Shown: positions 54,509 to 63,206, counted from the first letter of the stretch. The stretch: DNA of 64,000 nt from Faecalibacterium prausnitzii (GCF_003324185.1 NZ_PXUP01000006.1:1-64000); one strand, 5' to 3'. Notes: a model not told the origin generated them from the letters alone. A program made the numbers and translations.

Positions 54509-55987
54509 TTACTCTCCTAACTTTTTGGCGTCCTTGGGACGGTCGTTCAGGTGACGGTCGTGAATATCGGTAGAAAGCACACTTTCCGGCTCTACGGCAT
54601 ACTCGCCGGTAAAGCAGGCTGTGCAGAAACCGCATTTTGCGTTTTTGGCAAGCTGGACAACGTGCTCGTTGGACAAATAGCCCAGCGTATCGGCGCCGAT
54701 GACCTCGTTGATCTGCTCCAGCGTGCGGCCGGTGGCCACCAGCAGCTTCTGGTCCGGGATATCGGTGCCGAAGTAGCACGGATACTTGAAGGGAGGTGCA
54801 GAGACCATAAAGTGCACCTCGGCAGCACCGGCATCCCGCAGCAGCTTGATGATGCGGGCAGATGTGGTGCCGCGCACGATGGAGTCATCCACCAGCACCA
54901 CGCGCTTGCCCTTGACGGTGCTGGACACCACGTTCAGCTTGATGCGCACGCTGTTCTCGCGCTGCTTCTGGCTGCCCTGAATGAAGGTGCGGCCGATGTA
55001 TTTGTTCTTGATGAAGCCGATGCCGTAGGGGATGCCGCTCTCCTGCGAGTAGCCCAGGGCTGCATCCAAGCCGGAATCCGGCACGCCGATGACCACATCG
55101 GCCTCCACGGGGTGCTCCTGTGCAAGGAAGCGGCCTGCCTGCTTGCGTGCCTCGTGCACCGAGCTGCCCTCGATGACGCTGTCCGGGCGGGCGAAGTAGA
55201 TGAACTCGAACACGCACATCTGGGTGTCCGGGCGGCCGCAGTGATCCTTGATGCTGCGCAGCTCGCCGGTCTTGGTGTCCACCACCACGATCTCGCCGGG
55301 CTCCACATCCCGCAGCAGAGAAGCACCGGTGGCATCCAGTGCGCAGCTCTCGCTGGCAAAGACGTAGCCGCCGCCGGGCAGGGTGCCGATGCACAGAGGA
55401 CGGTAGCCCCGGGGGTCGCGCACCGCGATGAGCTTGGTGGCAGACATGATCACAAGGCTGTATGCGCCTTCCAGCACGTCCATGGTCTTGCTGATGGCAG
55501 TCTCGATGCTGCCCATGCGCAGACGGTTGCGGGTAATGAGGTAGCAGATGACCTCGGTATCCGAGGAGCCGTGGAAGATGGCGCCCTCGTTTTCCAGCTG
55601 GCGGCGCAGCTCCACGGCGTTGGTCAGGTTGCCGTTGTGGCACAGCGCCATGGTGCCGCGGCCATGCCGGACGATCATGGGCTGGGCGTTGGCGCGGACG
55701 CGGGTGCCGGCGGTGGCGTAGCGCACATGGCCGGTGGCCATGTGTGCCGTGGTAGTGGACAGACTTGCCAGCACCTCCGGGGTGAACACCTCGTTCACAA
55801 GGCCCAGATCCCGGTGACCGGAGATCACGCCGTCATCGTTGACGGCAATACCGCAGCTCTCCTGCCCGCGGTGCTGCAGCGCATACAGCGCCGAATAAGC
55901 CGCTGCGGCCACATCCTCGGTACCGGCACGGTCGTAGATGCCGAAAACGCCGCACTCCTCATGCAGCGGATATGCAAAATCAGACAT
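54509..55987 (-). CDS. purF: amidophosphoribosyltransferase
   Basis: This 492-residue enzyme catalyses the committed step, PRPP plus glutamine to phosphoribosylamine. Eleven residues precede the Cys of CGVFGIYD, a propeptide that is removed to free the nucleophile as in B. subtilis. The PRPP loop VVLVDDSIVRGTTS is intact. A CGFCTACFTG cluster near the C-terminus indicates the [4Fe-4S]-containing, oxygen-sensitive type, fitting an anaerobe. Confidence 0.97.
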   Translation of the reverse strand: MSDFAYPLHEECGVFGIYDRAGTEDVAAAAYSALYALQHRGQESCGIAVNDDGVISGHRDLGLVNEVFTPEVLASLSTTTAHMATGHVRYATAGTRVRANAQPMIVRHGRGTMALCHNGNLTNAVELRRQLENEGAIFHGSSDTEVICYLITRNRLRMGSIETAISKTMDVLEGAYSLVIMSATKLIAVRDPRGYRPLCIGTLPGGGYVFASESCALDATGASLLRDVEPGEIVVVDTKTGELRSIKDHCGRPDTQMCVFEFIYFARPDSVIEGSSVHEARKQAGRFLAQEHPVEADVVIGVPDSGLDAALGYSQESGIPYGIGFIKNKYIGRTFIQGSQKQRENSVRIKLNVVSSTVKGKRVVLVDDSIVRGTTSARIIKLLRDAGAAEVHFMVSAPPFKYPCYFGTDIPDQKLLVATGRTLEQINEVIGADTLGYLSNEHVVQLAKNAKCGFCTACFTGEYAVEPESVLSTDIHDRHLNDRPKDAKKLGE

Positions 55988-55997
55988 TGGTTCTCCT

Positions 55998-56498
55998 TTA
56001 CAGCTCGTTCAGTTCGTTCTGCAGCTTTTCTTCCTTGGCTGCGATCTGCTGTGCCATGGATACGCGCTCGGCTTCCAGCTTTTCAGCCAGTGCATCATCG
56101 CTCAGTGCCAGAATTTCAGCAGCCAGCCATGCGGCGTTCTTGGCACCGTTCAGCGCCACGGTCGCCACCGGGATGCCGCTGGGCATCTGCACGGTAGCCA
56201 GCAGGGCGTCCAAGCCATCCATCGCGCCGCCCTTCATGGGGATGCCGATGACCGGCAGGGTGGTGTTGGCGGCAAAAGCTCCTGCCAGATGTGCTGCCAT
56301 GCCTGCCGCGCACAGGATGACGCCAAAGCCGTTGGCCTTTGCGCTTTTTGCAAAGGCTGCTGCCTCGGCGGGGGTGCGGTGTGCCGAAAGGATGTGTGCC
56401 TCAAAGGGGATGTCCAGTGCCTTCAGCTGGGCGCAGGCACCCTTGACCACCGGCCAATCGCTGTCCGAACCCATGATCACTGCCACTTTACGAACCAT
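55998..56498 (-). CDS. purE: N5-carboxyaminoimidazole ribonucleotide mutase
   Basis: This 166-residue enzyme has MGSDSDWPVVKGAC, SAHRTP, GMAAHLAGAFAANTTLPVIGIP and PSGIPVATVALNGAKNAA. The start at 56498 begins MVRKVAVIMGSDSDW; the longer frame reads through the leader terminator and is rejected. First gene of the pur operon. No purK accompanies it here, and a C-terminal helical extension (about 145-166) is charged. Confidence 0.95.
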   Translation of the reverse strand: MVRKVAVIMGSDSDWPVVKGACAQLKALDIPFEAHILSAHRTPAEAAAFAKSAKANGFGVILCAAGMAAHLAGAFAANTTLPVIGIPMKGGAMDGLDALLATVQMPSGIPVATVALNGAKNAAWLAAEILALSDDALAEKLEAERVSMAQQIAAKEEKLQNELNEL

Positions 56499-56541
56499 TT
56501 TCCAAAGCCTCTCTTTCTCATGTCCAACAAGACCGACAAAC

Positions 56542-56576
56542 AAAAAAGGCTGCGGTACACCTGTACCACGGCCTTT
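56542..56576 (-). terminator. leader terminator before purE
   Basis: A GGTACA/TGTACC stem extended by AAGGC/GCCTT closes a 2-base loop region and is followed on the minus strand by six T. It ends about 44 bp before the purE ATG, so transcripts must read through it to express the operon. That indicates attenuation control. Confidence 0.78.
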
Positions 56577-56679
56577 ATTTCCAGTTTTTCTGTCCGCGCA
56601 TTTTGCACAAGGCTGCACCATGCCCCTGATTGCAGTGAATGTGACCCCATTCCATGCGACCCGGCACCAGCAGCATCAT
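56575..56679 (-). CDS. putative 34-residue leader ORF of the pur operon
   Basis: The frame begins MMLLVPGRMEWGHIHCNQGH and ends NWK. GGAGGG lies 8 bases before the first ATG. The stop codon TAA touches the base of the leader terminator, so a ribosome at the stop would disturb the hairpin. It holds two cysteines and three histidines. No obvious run of regulatory codons is present. It may be a leader peptide or a chance frame. Confidence 0.4.
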   Translation of the reverse strand: MMLLVPGRMEWGHIHCNQGHGAALCKMRGQKNWK

Positions 56680-56812
56680 TGAAGTTTCCCTCCGCAGTTT
56701 CCTGTGCAAGCGTTTTTTTCAGGCGGCGATGCAAGCCCGTTTTTTGGGGCATCGTCCCTGTGCTAGATACAGTTTACGGCAAAAAAACCGCTTTGCAAAG
56801 AGCGTTTGGGCA

Positions 56813-56859
56813 AATTCTCCCTTGTGTTCCCATGCCGTCAAAAAACTTTCGAAAGTTTT
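56813..56859 (-). promoter_or_regulatory. candidate pur promoter with adjacent palindrome
   Basis: An 18-bp perfect palindrome AAAACTTTCGAAAGTTTT (56842-56859) directly adjoins TTGACG (56841-56836 on the minus strand), which has a weak -10 AGAATT 17 bp further (56818-56813). The palindrome could be an operator or, with the T-run after it, part of a small terminator. The rest of 56680-56960 shows no convincing gene. Confidence 0.4.
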
Positions 56860-56960
56860 GTGCAGTTTCGCCATCCTTTTTCTTTTTAAGTATGACTTAT
56901 GCAGCGGGTATATTTTATGTAAAGGCTGTGTTGATGTATCCCAGATAGAAAGCCGGATTT

Positions 56961-57443
56961 TTAAAAAATGATCTTTGCGGTGTCGGCGCGTGCAGCGCGG
57001 ATCAGATCTGCCGGGGCACAGCACACCTGCGTACCGATGCGCCCGCCGGAAACATAGACCTTCTGCTGGGTCAGCACGCTTTCGTCAAAGACGGTGCGGT
57101 ACTGCTTTTTCATGCCCACCGGGCTGCAGCCGCCCCGCACATAGCCGGTGACCTTGTTGATATCCGCCACATGGATCATTGCCACGCTCTTTTCGCCCAC
57201 GCTGCGGGCAGCGGCCTTTAAGTCCAGCTCTGCCGCCACCGGAATGACGAACACAAAATAGTTTTTGCTGCTGCCCTGCGTTACCAGCGTCTTGTAAACG
57301 CAGGCAGGGCCCTCGCCCATGCTGGCGGCTACGGTCACGCCGTCCACCGCCACCCCCTCCTCGTGGGGATACTCGTGGGCGGTATAGGCCACCTTTTCCC
57401 GTTCCAGAATGCGCATTGCGTTGGTTTTAGCTTCTTTTCCCAT
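56961..57443 (-). CDS. ybaK: YbaK-family Cys-tRNA(Pro) deacylase
   Basis: This 160-residue protein hydrolyses mischarged Cys-tRNA(Pro). It has the INS-superfamily layout: ACVYKTLVTQG, AAELDLKAAARSVGEKSVAM and the diagnostic GYVRGGCSPVGMKK. Length is typical. It is divergent from the DAHP synthase gene and appears monocistronic. Confidence 0.92.
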   Translation of the reverse strand: MGKEAKTNAMRILEREKVAYTAHEYPHEEGVAVDGVTVAASMGEGPACVYKTLVTQGSSKNYFVFVIPVAAELDLKAAARSVGEKSVAMIHVADINKVTGYVRGGCSPVGMKKQYRTVFDESVLTQQKVYVSGGRIGTQVCCAPADLIRAARADTAKIIF

Positions 57444-57513
57444 TGTTATTCCCTCTTTTACATTTGCTCTGTTTTTATTCTACCACTTTTTCCGAAAAAA
57501 TTCAAAATTTCTC

Positions 57514-57570
57514 TTGACTTCAGTTTCATGAAGTGATATCATAGCGTCACGCACTTCAGAGCACTGAAGT
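57514..57570 (+). promoter_or_regulatory. aroF promoter with two identical operators
   Basis: TTGACT (57514-57519) and TATCAT (57537-57542) have a 17-bp spacer. ACTTCA-N6-TGAAGT occurs twice: at 57517-57534, overlapping the -35 and spacer, and at 57553-57570, just after the expected start. The centres are 36 bp apart. A repressor bound at both would block the promoter; the regulator is unknown. Confidence 0.78.
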
Positions 57571-57651
57571 TTTACACTGCAAGCTGCGGCAAAGGAGCCG
57601 ATCTCCCTCGCCGTTTTACACGATAGGAAAAGGCAAAGGAGACAAAATACT

Positions 57652-58665
57652 ATGATCATCGTACTCAAACAGGATGCACCCGACGTACAGGTACGCGAAT
57701 TCTGCCACGAGCTGGAAGATATGGGGCTGCAGATCAACGATTCCAAGGGCAGCGACACCCATATTCTGGGTCTGATCGGCGATACCAAGGCCATTGCGGA
57801 AAGCTGGGTGCTGGCAAACCCGGTGGTGGAGACCTGCCGCCGCGTGTCCGAGCCCTACAAAAAGGCCAACCGCAAGTTCCACCCGGACGACAGCGTTATC
57901 GACGTGGAAGGCGTCAAGATCGGCGGCGGCAACTTTGCAGTCATCGCCGGGCCGTGCAGCATTGAAAGCGAGGAGCAGATCACCTACTGCGCCCAGCGGG
58001 TAAAGGCGGCAGGCGCTTCCCTGCTGCGCGGCGGTGCGTTCAAGCCCCGCACCTCCCCCTACTCTTTTCAGGGTATGCGCAGTGAGGGTCTGGATCTGCT
58101 CAAGCTGGCGCGCCGCGCCACCGGTTCGCCCATCGTGACCGAGATCATGAACACCGAGCACCTGCCCCTGTTTGAAAACGTGGACCTGATCCAGGTGGGT
58201 GCCCGCAATATGCAGAATTTTGAGCTGCTCAAAGCCGTCGGACGCCAGAAAAAGCCGGTGCTGCTCAAGCGCGGCCTTGCCAACACGCTGGAAGAGTTCG
58301 TGATGAGCGCCGAGTACATCATGGCCGAGGGCAACGAGAACGTCATCCTGTGCGAGCGCGGCATCCGCACCTTCGAGACCAGTATGCGCAACACGCTGGA
58401 TCTTGCCGGTGTGGTCATGCTGCACAAGATGACCCATCTGCCGGTGGTGGTGGACCCCAGCCACGCCTGCGGACACGCATGGATGGTGCCGGAGTTGGCT
58501 AAAGCTGCGGTCGCCGCCGGTGCCGACGGCCTGATGATCGAGGTGCACAACAACCCCGCCAAGGCCAAGTGCGACGGCGCTCAGAGCCTGACCCCCGACC
58601 AGTTCGATGCGCTGATGCAGTTCATCGGCAAAGAGGTGGAGTTCTTCGGCAAAAAAATGAACTGA
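57652..58665 (+). CDS. aroF: 3-deoxy-7-phosphoheptulonate (DAHP) synthase
   Basis: This 337-residue enzyme opens the shikimate pathway, joining PEP and erythrose-4-phosphate. Residues 1-70 form the ferredoxin-like N-terminal domain of the AroA-beta/KDOPS-like type (MIIVLKQDAPDVQVREFC). The barrel has FAVIAGPCSIES, RGGAFKPRTSPYSFQG, LLKRGLANTLEE, VILCERGIRTFE and VVVDPSHACG. AAAGGAG precedes the ATG. Two operators in its promoter suggest repression. It is followed by its own terminator. Confidence 0.95.
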   Translation: MIIVLKQDAPDVQVREFCHELEDMGLQINDSKGSDTHILGLIGDTKAIAESWVLANPVVETCRRVSEPYKKANRKFHPDDSVIDVEGVKIGGGNFAVIAGPCSIESEEQITYCAQRVKAAGASLLRGGAFKPRTSPYSFQGMRSEGLDLLKLARRATGSPIVTEIMNTEHLPLFENVDLIQVGARNMQNFELLKAVGRQKKPVLLKRGLANTLEEFVMSAEYIMAEGNENVILCERGIRTFETSMRNTLDLAGVVMLHKMTHLPVVVDPSHACGHAWMVPELAKAAVAAGADGLMIEVHNNPAKAKCDGAQSLTPDQFDALMQFIGKEVEFFGKKMN

Positions 58666-58695
58666 GCCCGCCCGAAAGAATATTGTTATACACAG

Positions 58696-58731
58696 GGACT
58701 GCTGTGCCGACCGGGTGCAGCAGTTCTTTTT
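58696..58731 (+). terminator. terminator of aroF
   Basis: GGACTGCTG (58696-58704) pairs with CAGCAGTTC (58718-58726), followed by TTTTT, 30 bp after the stop. Confidence 0.83.
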
Positions 58732-58877
58732 GCCGGAAAGTTCGCGCGCAGCCAAGCAGCATTTTACCTTAAATACCCCTGATTTCTGTGCACCGGCGGG
58801 TTTTCATTTTCTTTTCACGGGTTTTATGGTATACTATAGTGTATTTTGAAAAAACACTGCCGAAAGAGGTTTTAAAG

Positions 58878-59300
58878 ATGAAAGCACACATTGCACGCAA
58901 CCAGAACGCCGGGGTGCCGCTGGCGCTGGGCTGGAACCTTTCCCCCGCCGACCGGGGCAAGCTGGAGGGCATGGCACCCGCCTTTGGCATGAAGCTGCTG
59001 CCCGTTGCCCCCGCCGATGCCGGCAAGACCGTCGCCCAGCTGCTGGGCGAGGTAGAGGTAAAACCCCCCAGAACGCTGGTGCTGGAGCCCGGTGCCTATC
59101 CCCCGGCGCTGGTGCTGGCAAACTTCCGCGATAAGGACGTGGACACCCTGCTGGACCTGATGCGGCAGGCACAGGTGACCATCCCCCTCAAGGCGGTGGT
59201 CACCCCCGCAAACCGCAACTGGATGTTTGCAGACCTGCTGGCGCATCTGCAGGAGGAGCACACCGCCTTTAGCGCTGCAAAGGAGAGCCAGACCGTATGA
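58878..59300 (+). CDS. DUF3783-like protein
   Basis: This 140-residue soluble protein begins MKAHIARNQNAGVPLALGWN and contains RTLVLEPGAYPPALVLANFRDKD and TIPLKAVVTPANRNWMFADLLAHLQEEH. That layout fits DUF3783, found in clostridia with no known role. The ATG at 58878 is preceded by AGAGG; a TATACT -10 is visible near 58830. Its stop overlaps the apbE start by 4 bp, so the two are co-translated. Confidence 0.68.
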   Translation: MKAHIARNQNAGVPLALGWNLSPADRGKLEGMAPAFGMKLLPVAPADAGKTVAQLLGEVEVKPPRTLVLEPGAYPPALVLANFRDKDVDTLLDLMRQAQVTIPLKAVVTPANRNWMFADLLAHLQEEHTAFSAAKESQTV

Positions 59301-60379
59301 AGAGCCGCATCACCCGCATAACCGCTGCACTGCTGGCGGCGGTGCTGAGCCTTAGCCTTCTGGCCGGCTGCAAGCCCAAAAAGGAGCTGACCCGGTACAC
59401 CACCATCTTTTATGACGTATTCGACACGGTGACGCAGGTCATCGCCTACTGCGAGAGCGAGGAAGCGTTCAACACCCAGATGCAGGCGCTGCATCAGGAT
59501 CTGATCGCCTACAACCAGCTCTACGATATCTACAACGACTACGACGGCGTTGTGAACGTTAAGACCATCAACGAAAACGCCGGCAAAGCCCCGGTACAGG
59601 TGGATGACCGCATTCTCTCCATGCTGGAGCTGGCGCGGCAGATGTACGACCTGACCGGCGGCAAGATCAACATTGCCATGGGCAGTGTGCTGGGCATCTG
59701 GCACGACCACCGCGAAGCCGCTGAAAAGGACGCTTCCGATGCCGACAACACCCTGCCCACGCAGGAGGAGCTGGAAGCTGCTGCCCAGCACTGCGATATC
59801 AACGGTCTTGTCATCGATGAGGACGCCAAAACGGTCTATCTGTCCGACCCGGAGATGTCGCTGGACGTGGGCAGTGTGGGCAAGGGCTACGCGGTGGAGA
59901 TGGTCTGCCGCGCCGCCGAAGCCCGGGGCCTGACCAGCGCACTGGTGAGCGTGGGCGGCAACCTGCGCGCCATCGGCACAAAGCCGGACGGCAGTCAGTG
60001 GACGGGTGGCGTGGAGAATCCGTGGAACGCTTCTGAGGTGTATACCAACACCAGTTCCATCTTCGGCTCGCCCATCAACATGAGCGACCTTGCGCTGGTG
60101 ACCAGCGGCGACTACCAGCGCTACTTTGTGGTGGACGGCAAGCGCTACCACCACATCATCGACCCGGACACCCTTTGGCCCGCTGCCTACTACAACGGCG
60201 TCACCGTGCTGTGCCCGGACTCCGGCATGGCAGACTGCCTGACCACTGCCCTGTTCTGTATGCCGCTGGAAGAGGGGCAGAAGCTGGTGGAGTCGCTGGA
60301 CGGCGTAGAAGCCATGTGGTGCACGCCCGATAAGCAGGCCACCACCTCCAGCGGCTGGGACAGCCACCTGAAAAAGTAA
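59297..60379 (+). CDS. apbE: FAD:protein FMN transferase, lipoprotein
   Basis: This 360-residue protein has a lipoprotein signal with the lipobox LLAGC (cysteine about 25). ApbE enzymes attach FMN to threonine residues of extracytoplasmic flavoproteins such as RnfD/G and NqrB/C. Motifs are GGKINIAMGSVLGIWHD, DVGSVGKGYAVE, VSVGGNLRAIG and YHHIIDPDT with DSGMADCLTTALF. No flavoprotein target lies nearby. Coupled to the DUF3783-like gene. Confidence 0.93.
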   Translation: MKSRITRITAALLAAVLSLSLLAGCKPKKELTRYTTIFYDVFDTVTQVIAYCESEEAFNTQMQALHQDLIAYNQLYDIYNDYDGVVNVKTINENAGKAPVQVDDRILSMLELARQMYDLTGGKINIAMGSVLGIWHDHREAAEKDASDADNTLPTQEELEAAAQHCDINGLVIDEDAKTVYLSDPEMSLDVGSVGKGYAVEMVCRAAEARGLTSALVSVGGNLRAIGTKPDGSQWTGGVENPWNASEVYTNTSSIFGSPINMSDLALVTSGDYQRYFVVDGKRYHHIIDPDTLWPAAYYNGVTVLCPDSGMADCLTTALFCMPLEEGQKLVESLDGVEAMWCTPDKQATTSSGWDSHLKK

Positions 60380-60460
60380 GTTTTTTGCAGGTGGGACGAT
60401 CAAAATGGCCTCCGCGTGCGCTCTGGCCATCTTCAGCGGAAAAATTATTTTTTATTTCGG

Positions 60461-60498
60461 AATAGCGGAGCGTCTGCGGACGCTCCGCTATTCCCTTT
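60461..60498 (+). terminator. terminator of apbE
   Basis: A perfect 14-bp stem AATAGCGGAGCGTC/GACGCTCCGCTATT (60461-60474 with 60479-60492) has a 4-base loop, followed by CCCTTTTC. It is about 80 bp after the stop. Confidence 0.78.
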
Positions 60499-60550
60499 TC
60501 ACAGAAGGGGTCGTAAAGGACAACGGCATTGCACCCCCTCCCGTGAAAAA

Positions 60551-60586
60551 GTTTTTCCGAAAAGTCCGCAGACTTTTCGGAAAAAC
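60551..60586. repeat. large intergenic palindrome
   Basis: GTTTTTCCGAAAAGTC (60551-60566) and GACTTTTCGGAAAAAC (60571-60586) are perfect inverted repeats around CGCA. It lies between the apbE and gpmI terminators, after a GGGGTCGTAA-containing stretch also seen at 34240. I see no gene in 60380-60723. Confidence 0.8.
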
Positions 60587-60659
60587 AAACAAAAAATTTT
60601 CTTTCCGCTATTTATGCCCAGAGCAAAGCGGAGGGCATTCAAAATCGTCTCTTTACGCA

Positions 60660-60694
60660 AAAAGGCTGCCGCACGCAATGTGCAGCAGCCTTTT
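60660..60694 (-). terminator. terminator of gpmI
   Basis: AAAAGGCTGC-C-GCAC pairs with GTGC-A-GCAGCCTTTT with one mismatch; on the minus strand it ends in TTTTT, 30 bp after the gpmI stop. Confidence 0.87.
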
Positions 60695-60723
60695 GTTTGT
60701 TTATCCGGTTATCCCGTCTGGCA

Positions 60724-62250
60724 TCACTCCACGATGATGCTCTTGCCGGTCATCTCGGCGGGAACGGGCAGGCCGATATAGGGCAGCATGGTGGGTGCGA
60801 TATCGGCAAGGCAACCGCCCTCGCGCAGCTTCACGTCACCGCAGCCAACTGCCACAAAGGGCACAACGTTGGTAGTGTGGGCGGTGAAGGGGGTGCCGTC
60901 CGGGTTCATCATCTTTTCGGCGTTGCCGTGGTCGGCGGTGATGAAGGCGCAGCCGCCGGCGTTCAGCACAGCGGTGACCACCTGATCCACGCAGGTATCC
61001 ACAGCCTCAACGGCCTTGACCGCAGCATCGAACACGCCGGTGTGGCCGACCATATCGCAGTTTGCGAAGTTCAGGATGACCACATCGTACTTGCCGCTCT
61101 CGATGCGCTTGACGCACTCGGCAGCAACTTCGGGGGCGCTCATCTCGGGCTTCAGGTCGTAGGTGGCAACCTTGGGGCTGGGGATGACGCAGCGGTCCTC
61201 GCCCTCGTAGGGAGCTTCCACGCCGCCGTTGAAGAAGAAGGTAACGTGGGCGTACTTCTCAGTCTCGGCAATGCGCAGCTGGGTCTTGCCGTGGGCAGAC
61301 AGATACTCGCCCAGAACGTTCTTCAGCTCCACCGGGGGATAAGCGACCTCGCAGTTGGGCATGGTGGCATCGTACTCGGCCATGCAGACGTAGTTCACCT
61401 GCTTGCGGCCGCCGCGGCGCTCGAAGCCGCTAAAAGCATCGTCGCAGAAGATGCGGGTCATCTGGCGGGCACGGTCGGGGCGGAAGTTCATGAAGATGAC
61501 GGTGTCGCCATCCTGCACGCGGCCACCCTCGCAGGTGACGCAGGGCAGCACGAACTCATCGGTCTTGTCTGCGGCATAGGAAGCCTCGATGGCCTCGGCA
61601 GCGTTGGCAGCGTGCTCACCCTCACCGTAGACGAAGGCAGCGTAGGCTTTCTCCTCACGGTCCCAGTTGTTATCGCGGTCCATGGCGTAGTAACGGCCGG
61701 AAACGCTGGCGATCTTGCCCACGCCCAGCTCATCCAGCTTGGCCTGCAGGTCAGCCAGGAAGCCCTTGCCGGAGTGGGGGTCGGTGTCGCGGCCATCGGT
61801 GATGCAGTGCAGGTAAATTTCCTTCGCACCCAGATGCTTTGCCATCTCCAGCACGCCAAACCAGTGGTCGGCATGGCTGTGCACGCCGCCGGTGCCCACC
61901 AGACCCATCAGGTGGATGGCCTTACCGGCCTCGATGGCGGCCTTCATGTTCTTGACCAGCACAGGGTTCTTGAGCATCTCGCCGTCGCGGATGGACTTGG
62001 TGATGAGGGTGAGCTGCTGGTACACGATGCGGCCTGCGCCCATGTTGGTGTGGCCGACCTCGGAGTTGCCCATCTGGCCGTCGGGCAGACCGACAGCCAT
62101 GCCGGAAGCATCAATGGTGGTCATGGGGTACTTTTCCATCAGAGCATCCAGATGGGGGGTCTTGGCAGCCACAACGGCGTTGCCGAAGGTCTCGTTCGGC
62201 ACCCAGCCGAAGCCATCCATGATGCACAGAAGAACAGGTTTCTTTGCCAT
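60724..62250 (-). CDS. gpmI: phosphoglycerate mutase, cofactor-independent
   Basis: This 508-residue dimanganese enzyme interconverts 3- and 2-phosphoglycerate. The N-terminal LLCIMDGFGW, the catalytic serine in DGQMGNSEVGHTNMG, and the metal sites NFANCDMVGHTG and ITADHGNAEKM are intact. It is third in the order pgk-tpiA-gpmI, but hairpins separate the genes. Confidence 0.97.
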   Translation of the reverse strand: MAKKPVLLCIMDGFGWVPNETFGNAVVAAKTPHLDALMEKYPMTTIDASGMAVGLPDGQMGNSEVGHTNMGAGRIVYQQLTLITKSIRDGEMLKNPVLVKNMKAAIEAGKAIHLMGLVGTGGVHSHADHWFGVLEMAKHLGAKEIYLHCITDGRDTDPHSGKGFLADLQAKLDELGVGKIASVSGRYYAMDRDNNWDREEKAYAAFVYGEGEHAANAAEAIEASYAADKTDEFVLPCVTCEGGRVQDGDTVIFMNFRPDRARQMTRIFCDDAFSGFERRGGRKQVNYVCMAEYDATMPNCEVAYPPVELKNVLGEYLSAHGKTQLRIAETEKYAHVTFFFNGGVEAPYEGEDRCVIPSPKVATYDLKPEMSAPEVAAECVKRIESGKYDVVILNFANCDMVGHTGVFDAAVKAVEAVDTCVDQVVTAVLNAGGCAFITADHGNAEKMMNPDGTPFTAHTTNVVPFVAVGCGDVKLREGGCLADIAPTMLPYIGLPVPAEMTGKSIIVE

Positions 62251-62362
62251 AAAATTGAATCTCCTTTGAATTTATCACGCGTTGCGGGCAAGGCTAAGCG
62301 CCCTGCCTGCGGGAGTGCAGCCTGCGGGTGCATAACACCCGAGCGGCTGCTGTAAAAACAGA

Positions 62363-62408
62363 TCAGCGCCCGGCTCAGCGCTGAAAAAACGGCGCAGCCG
62401 GGCGCTGA
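62363..62408 (-). terminator. hairpin between tpiA and gpmI
   Basis: A perfect 13-bp stem TCAGCGCCCGGCT/AGCCGGGCGCTGA (62363-62375 with 62396-62408) lies 28 bp after the tpiA stop. On the minus strand the T-run (CTGTTTTTAC) begins a few bases after the stem, so termination may be partial. Confidence 0.65.
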
Positions 62409-62435
62409 AACAGCTAATTAAGAAAAGGCAGTTGC

Positions 62436-63206
62436 TCAGCCCTTGGTGGCTGCATTGACGATGACTGCAAAGTCGGGAGCCTTCAGGGATGCGCCGCCGA
62501 TCAGGCCGCCGTCCACGTCCTTCTTGCTCAGCAGCTCCTCGCAGTTCTTGGCGTTCATGCTGCCGCCGTACTGCACGGTGGTAGCCTCGGCCACAGCCTC
62601 GCCGTACAGCTCGCCCACCACCTTGCGGATCTGTGCGCAGACTTCCTCTGCCTGATCGGAGGTAGCGGTCTTGCCGGTGCCGATGGCCCAGACAGGCTCG
62701 TAGGCGATGACAACATTTGCCATCTGCTCGGCGGTCACGTCACGCAGAGCGATCTTGGTCTGCATACGGACCAGCTCCTCGGTAACGCCCTCCTCGCGCT
62801 GCTGCAGGCTCTCGCCCACGCACAGGATGACCTTCAGGCCGGCATTCAGAGCAGCCAGAGTGCGCTTGTTGACGGTCTGGTCGGTCTCTGCAAAGTACTG
62901 GCGGCGCTCAGAGTGGCCGACGATGACGTACTCCACGCCCAGATCCACCAGCATATCGGCGCTGATCTCGCCGGTGAAAGCACCGGACTTTTCAAAGTGG
63001 ACGTTCTCGGCACCCACATGGATGTTGGTGCCCTTGGTCTTAGCCACAGCGGTGACCAGATCGGTAAACGGAGTGCAGATGACCACCTCGCAGGTAGCGT
63101 CCTTCACGGCGGGGATCAGCTCATCCACCAGAACAGCAGCCTCGGAGGCGGTCTTATTCATCTTCCAGTTGCCAGCGATAATAGCCTTGCGCTTTGCCTT
63201 ATCCAT
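62436..63206 (-). CDS. tpiA: triosephosphate isomerase
   Basis: This 256-residue TIM barrel has GNWKMN with the catalytic lysine, VGHSERR with the histidine, and [14 protein letters not shown] with the glutamate. The C-terminal phosphate loop GGSMNAKN and LIGGASL are present. The start at 63206 follows AAGGAGAAAATAACA; the longer frame passes through the preceding terminator. Confidence 0.97.
   Translation of the reverse strand: MDKAKRKAIIAGNWKMNKTASEAAVLVDELIPAVKDATCEVVICTPFTDLVTAVAKTKGTNIHVGAENVHFEKSGAFTGEISADMLVDLGVEYVIVGHSERRQYFAETDQTVNKRTLAALNAGLKVILCVGESLQQREEGVTEELVRMQTKIALRDVTAEQMANVVIAYEPVWAIGTGKTATSDQAEEVCAQIRKVVGELYGEAVAEATTVQYGGSMNAKNCEELLSKKDVDGGLIGGASLKAPDFAVIVNAATKG

Noticed and set aside
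56719-57024. 101-codon minus-strand frame over the end of ybaK and the pur leader
   Set aside because: It begins inside ybaK in another frame. A shorter start (MAKLHKTFESF...) has its AAAAAGG directly against the ATG, too close for initiation, and no family is recognised.
57480-57794. Small minus-strand gene over the aroF promoter
   Set aside because: The frame overlaps the promoter, both operators and the start of aroF, with no ribosome site.
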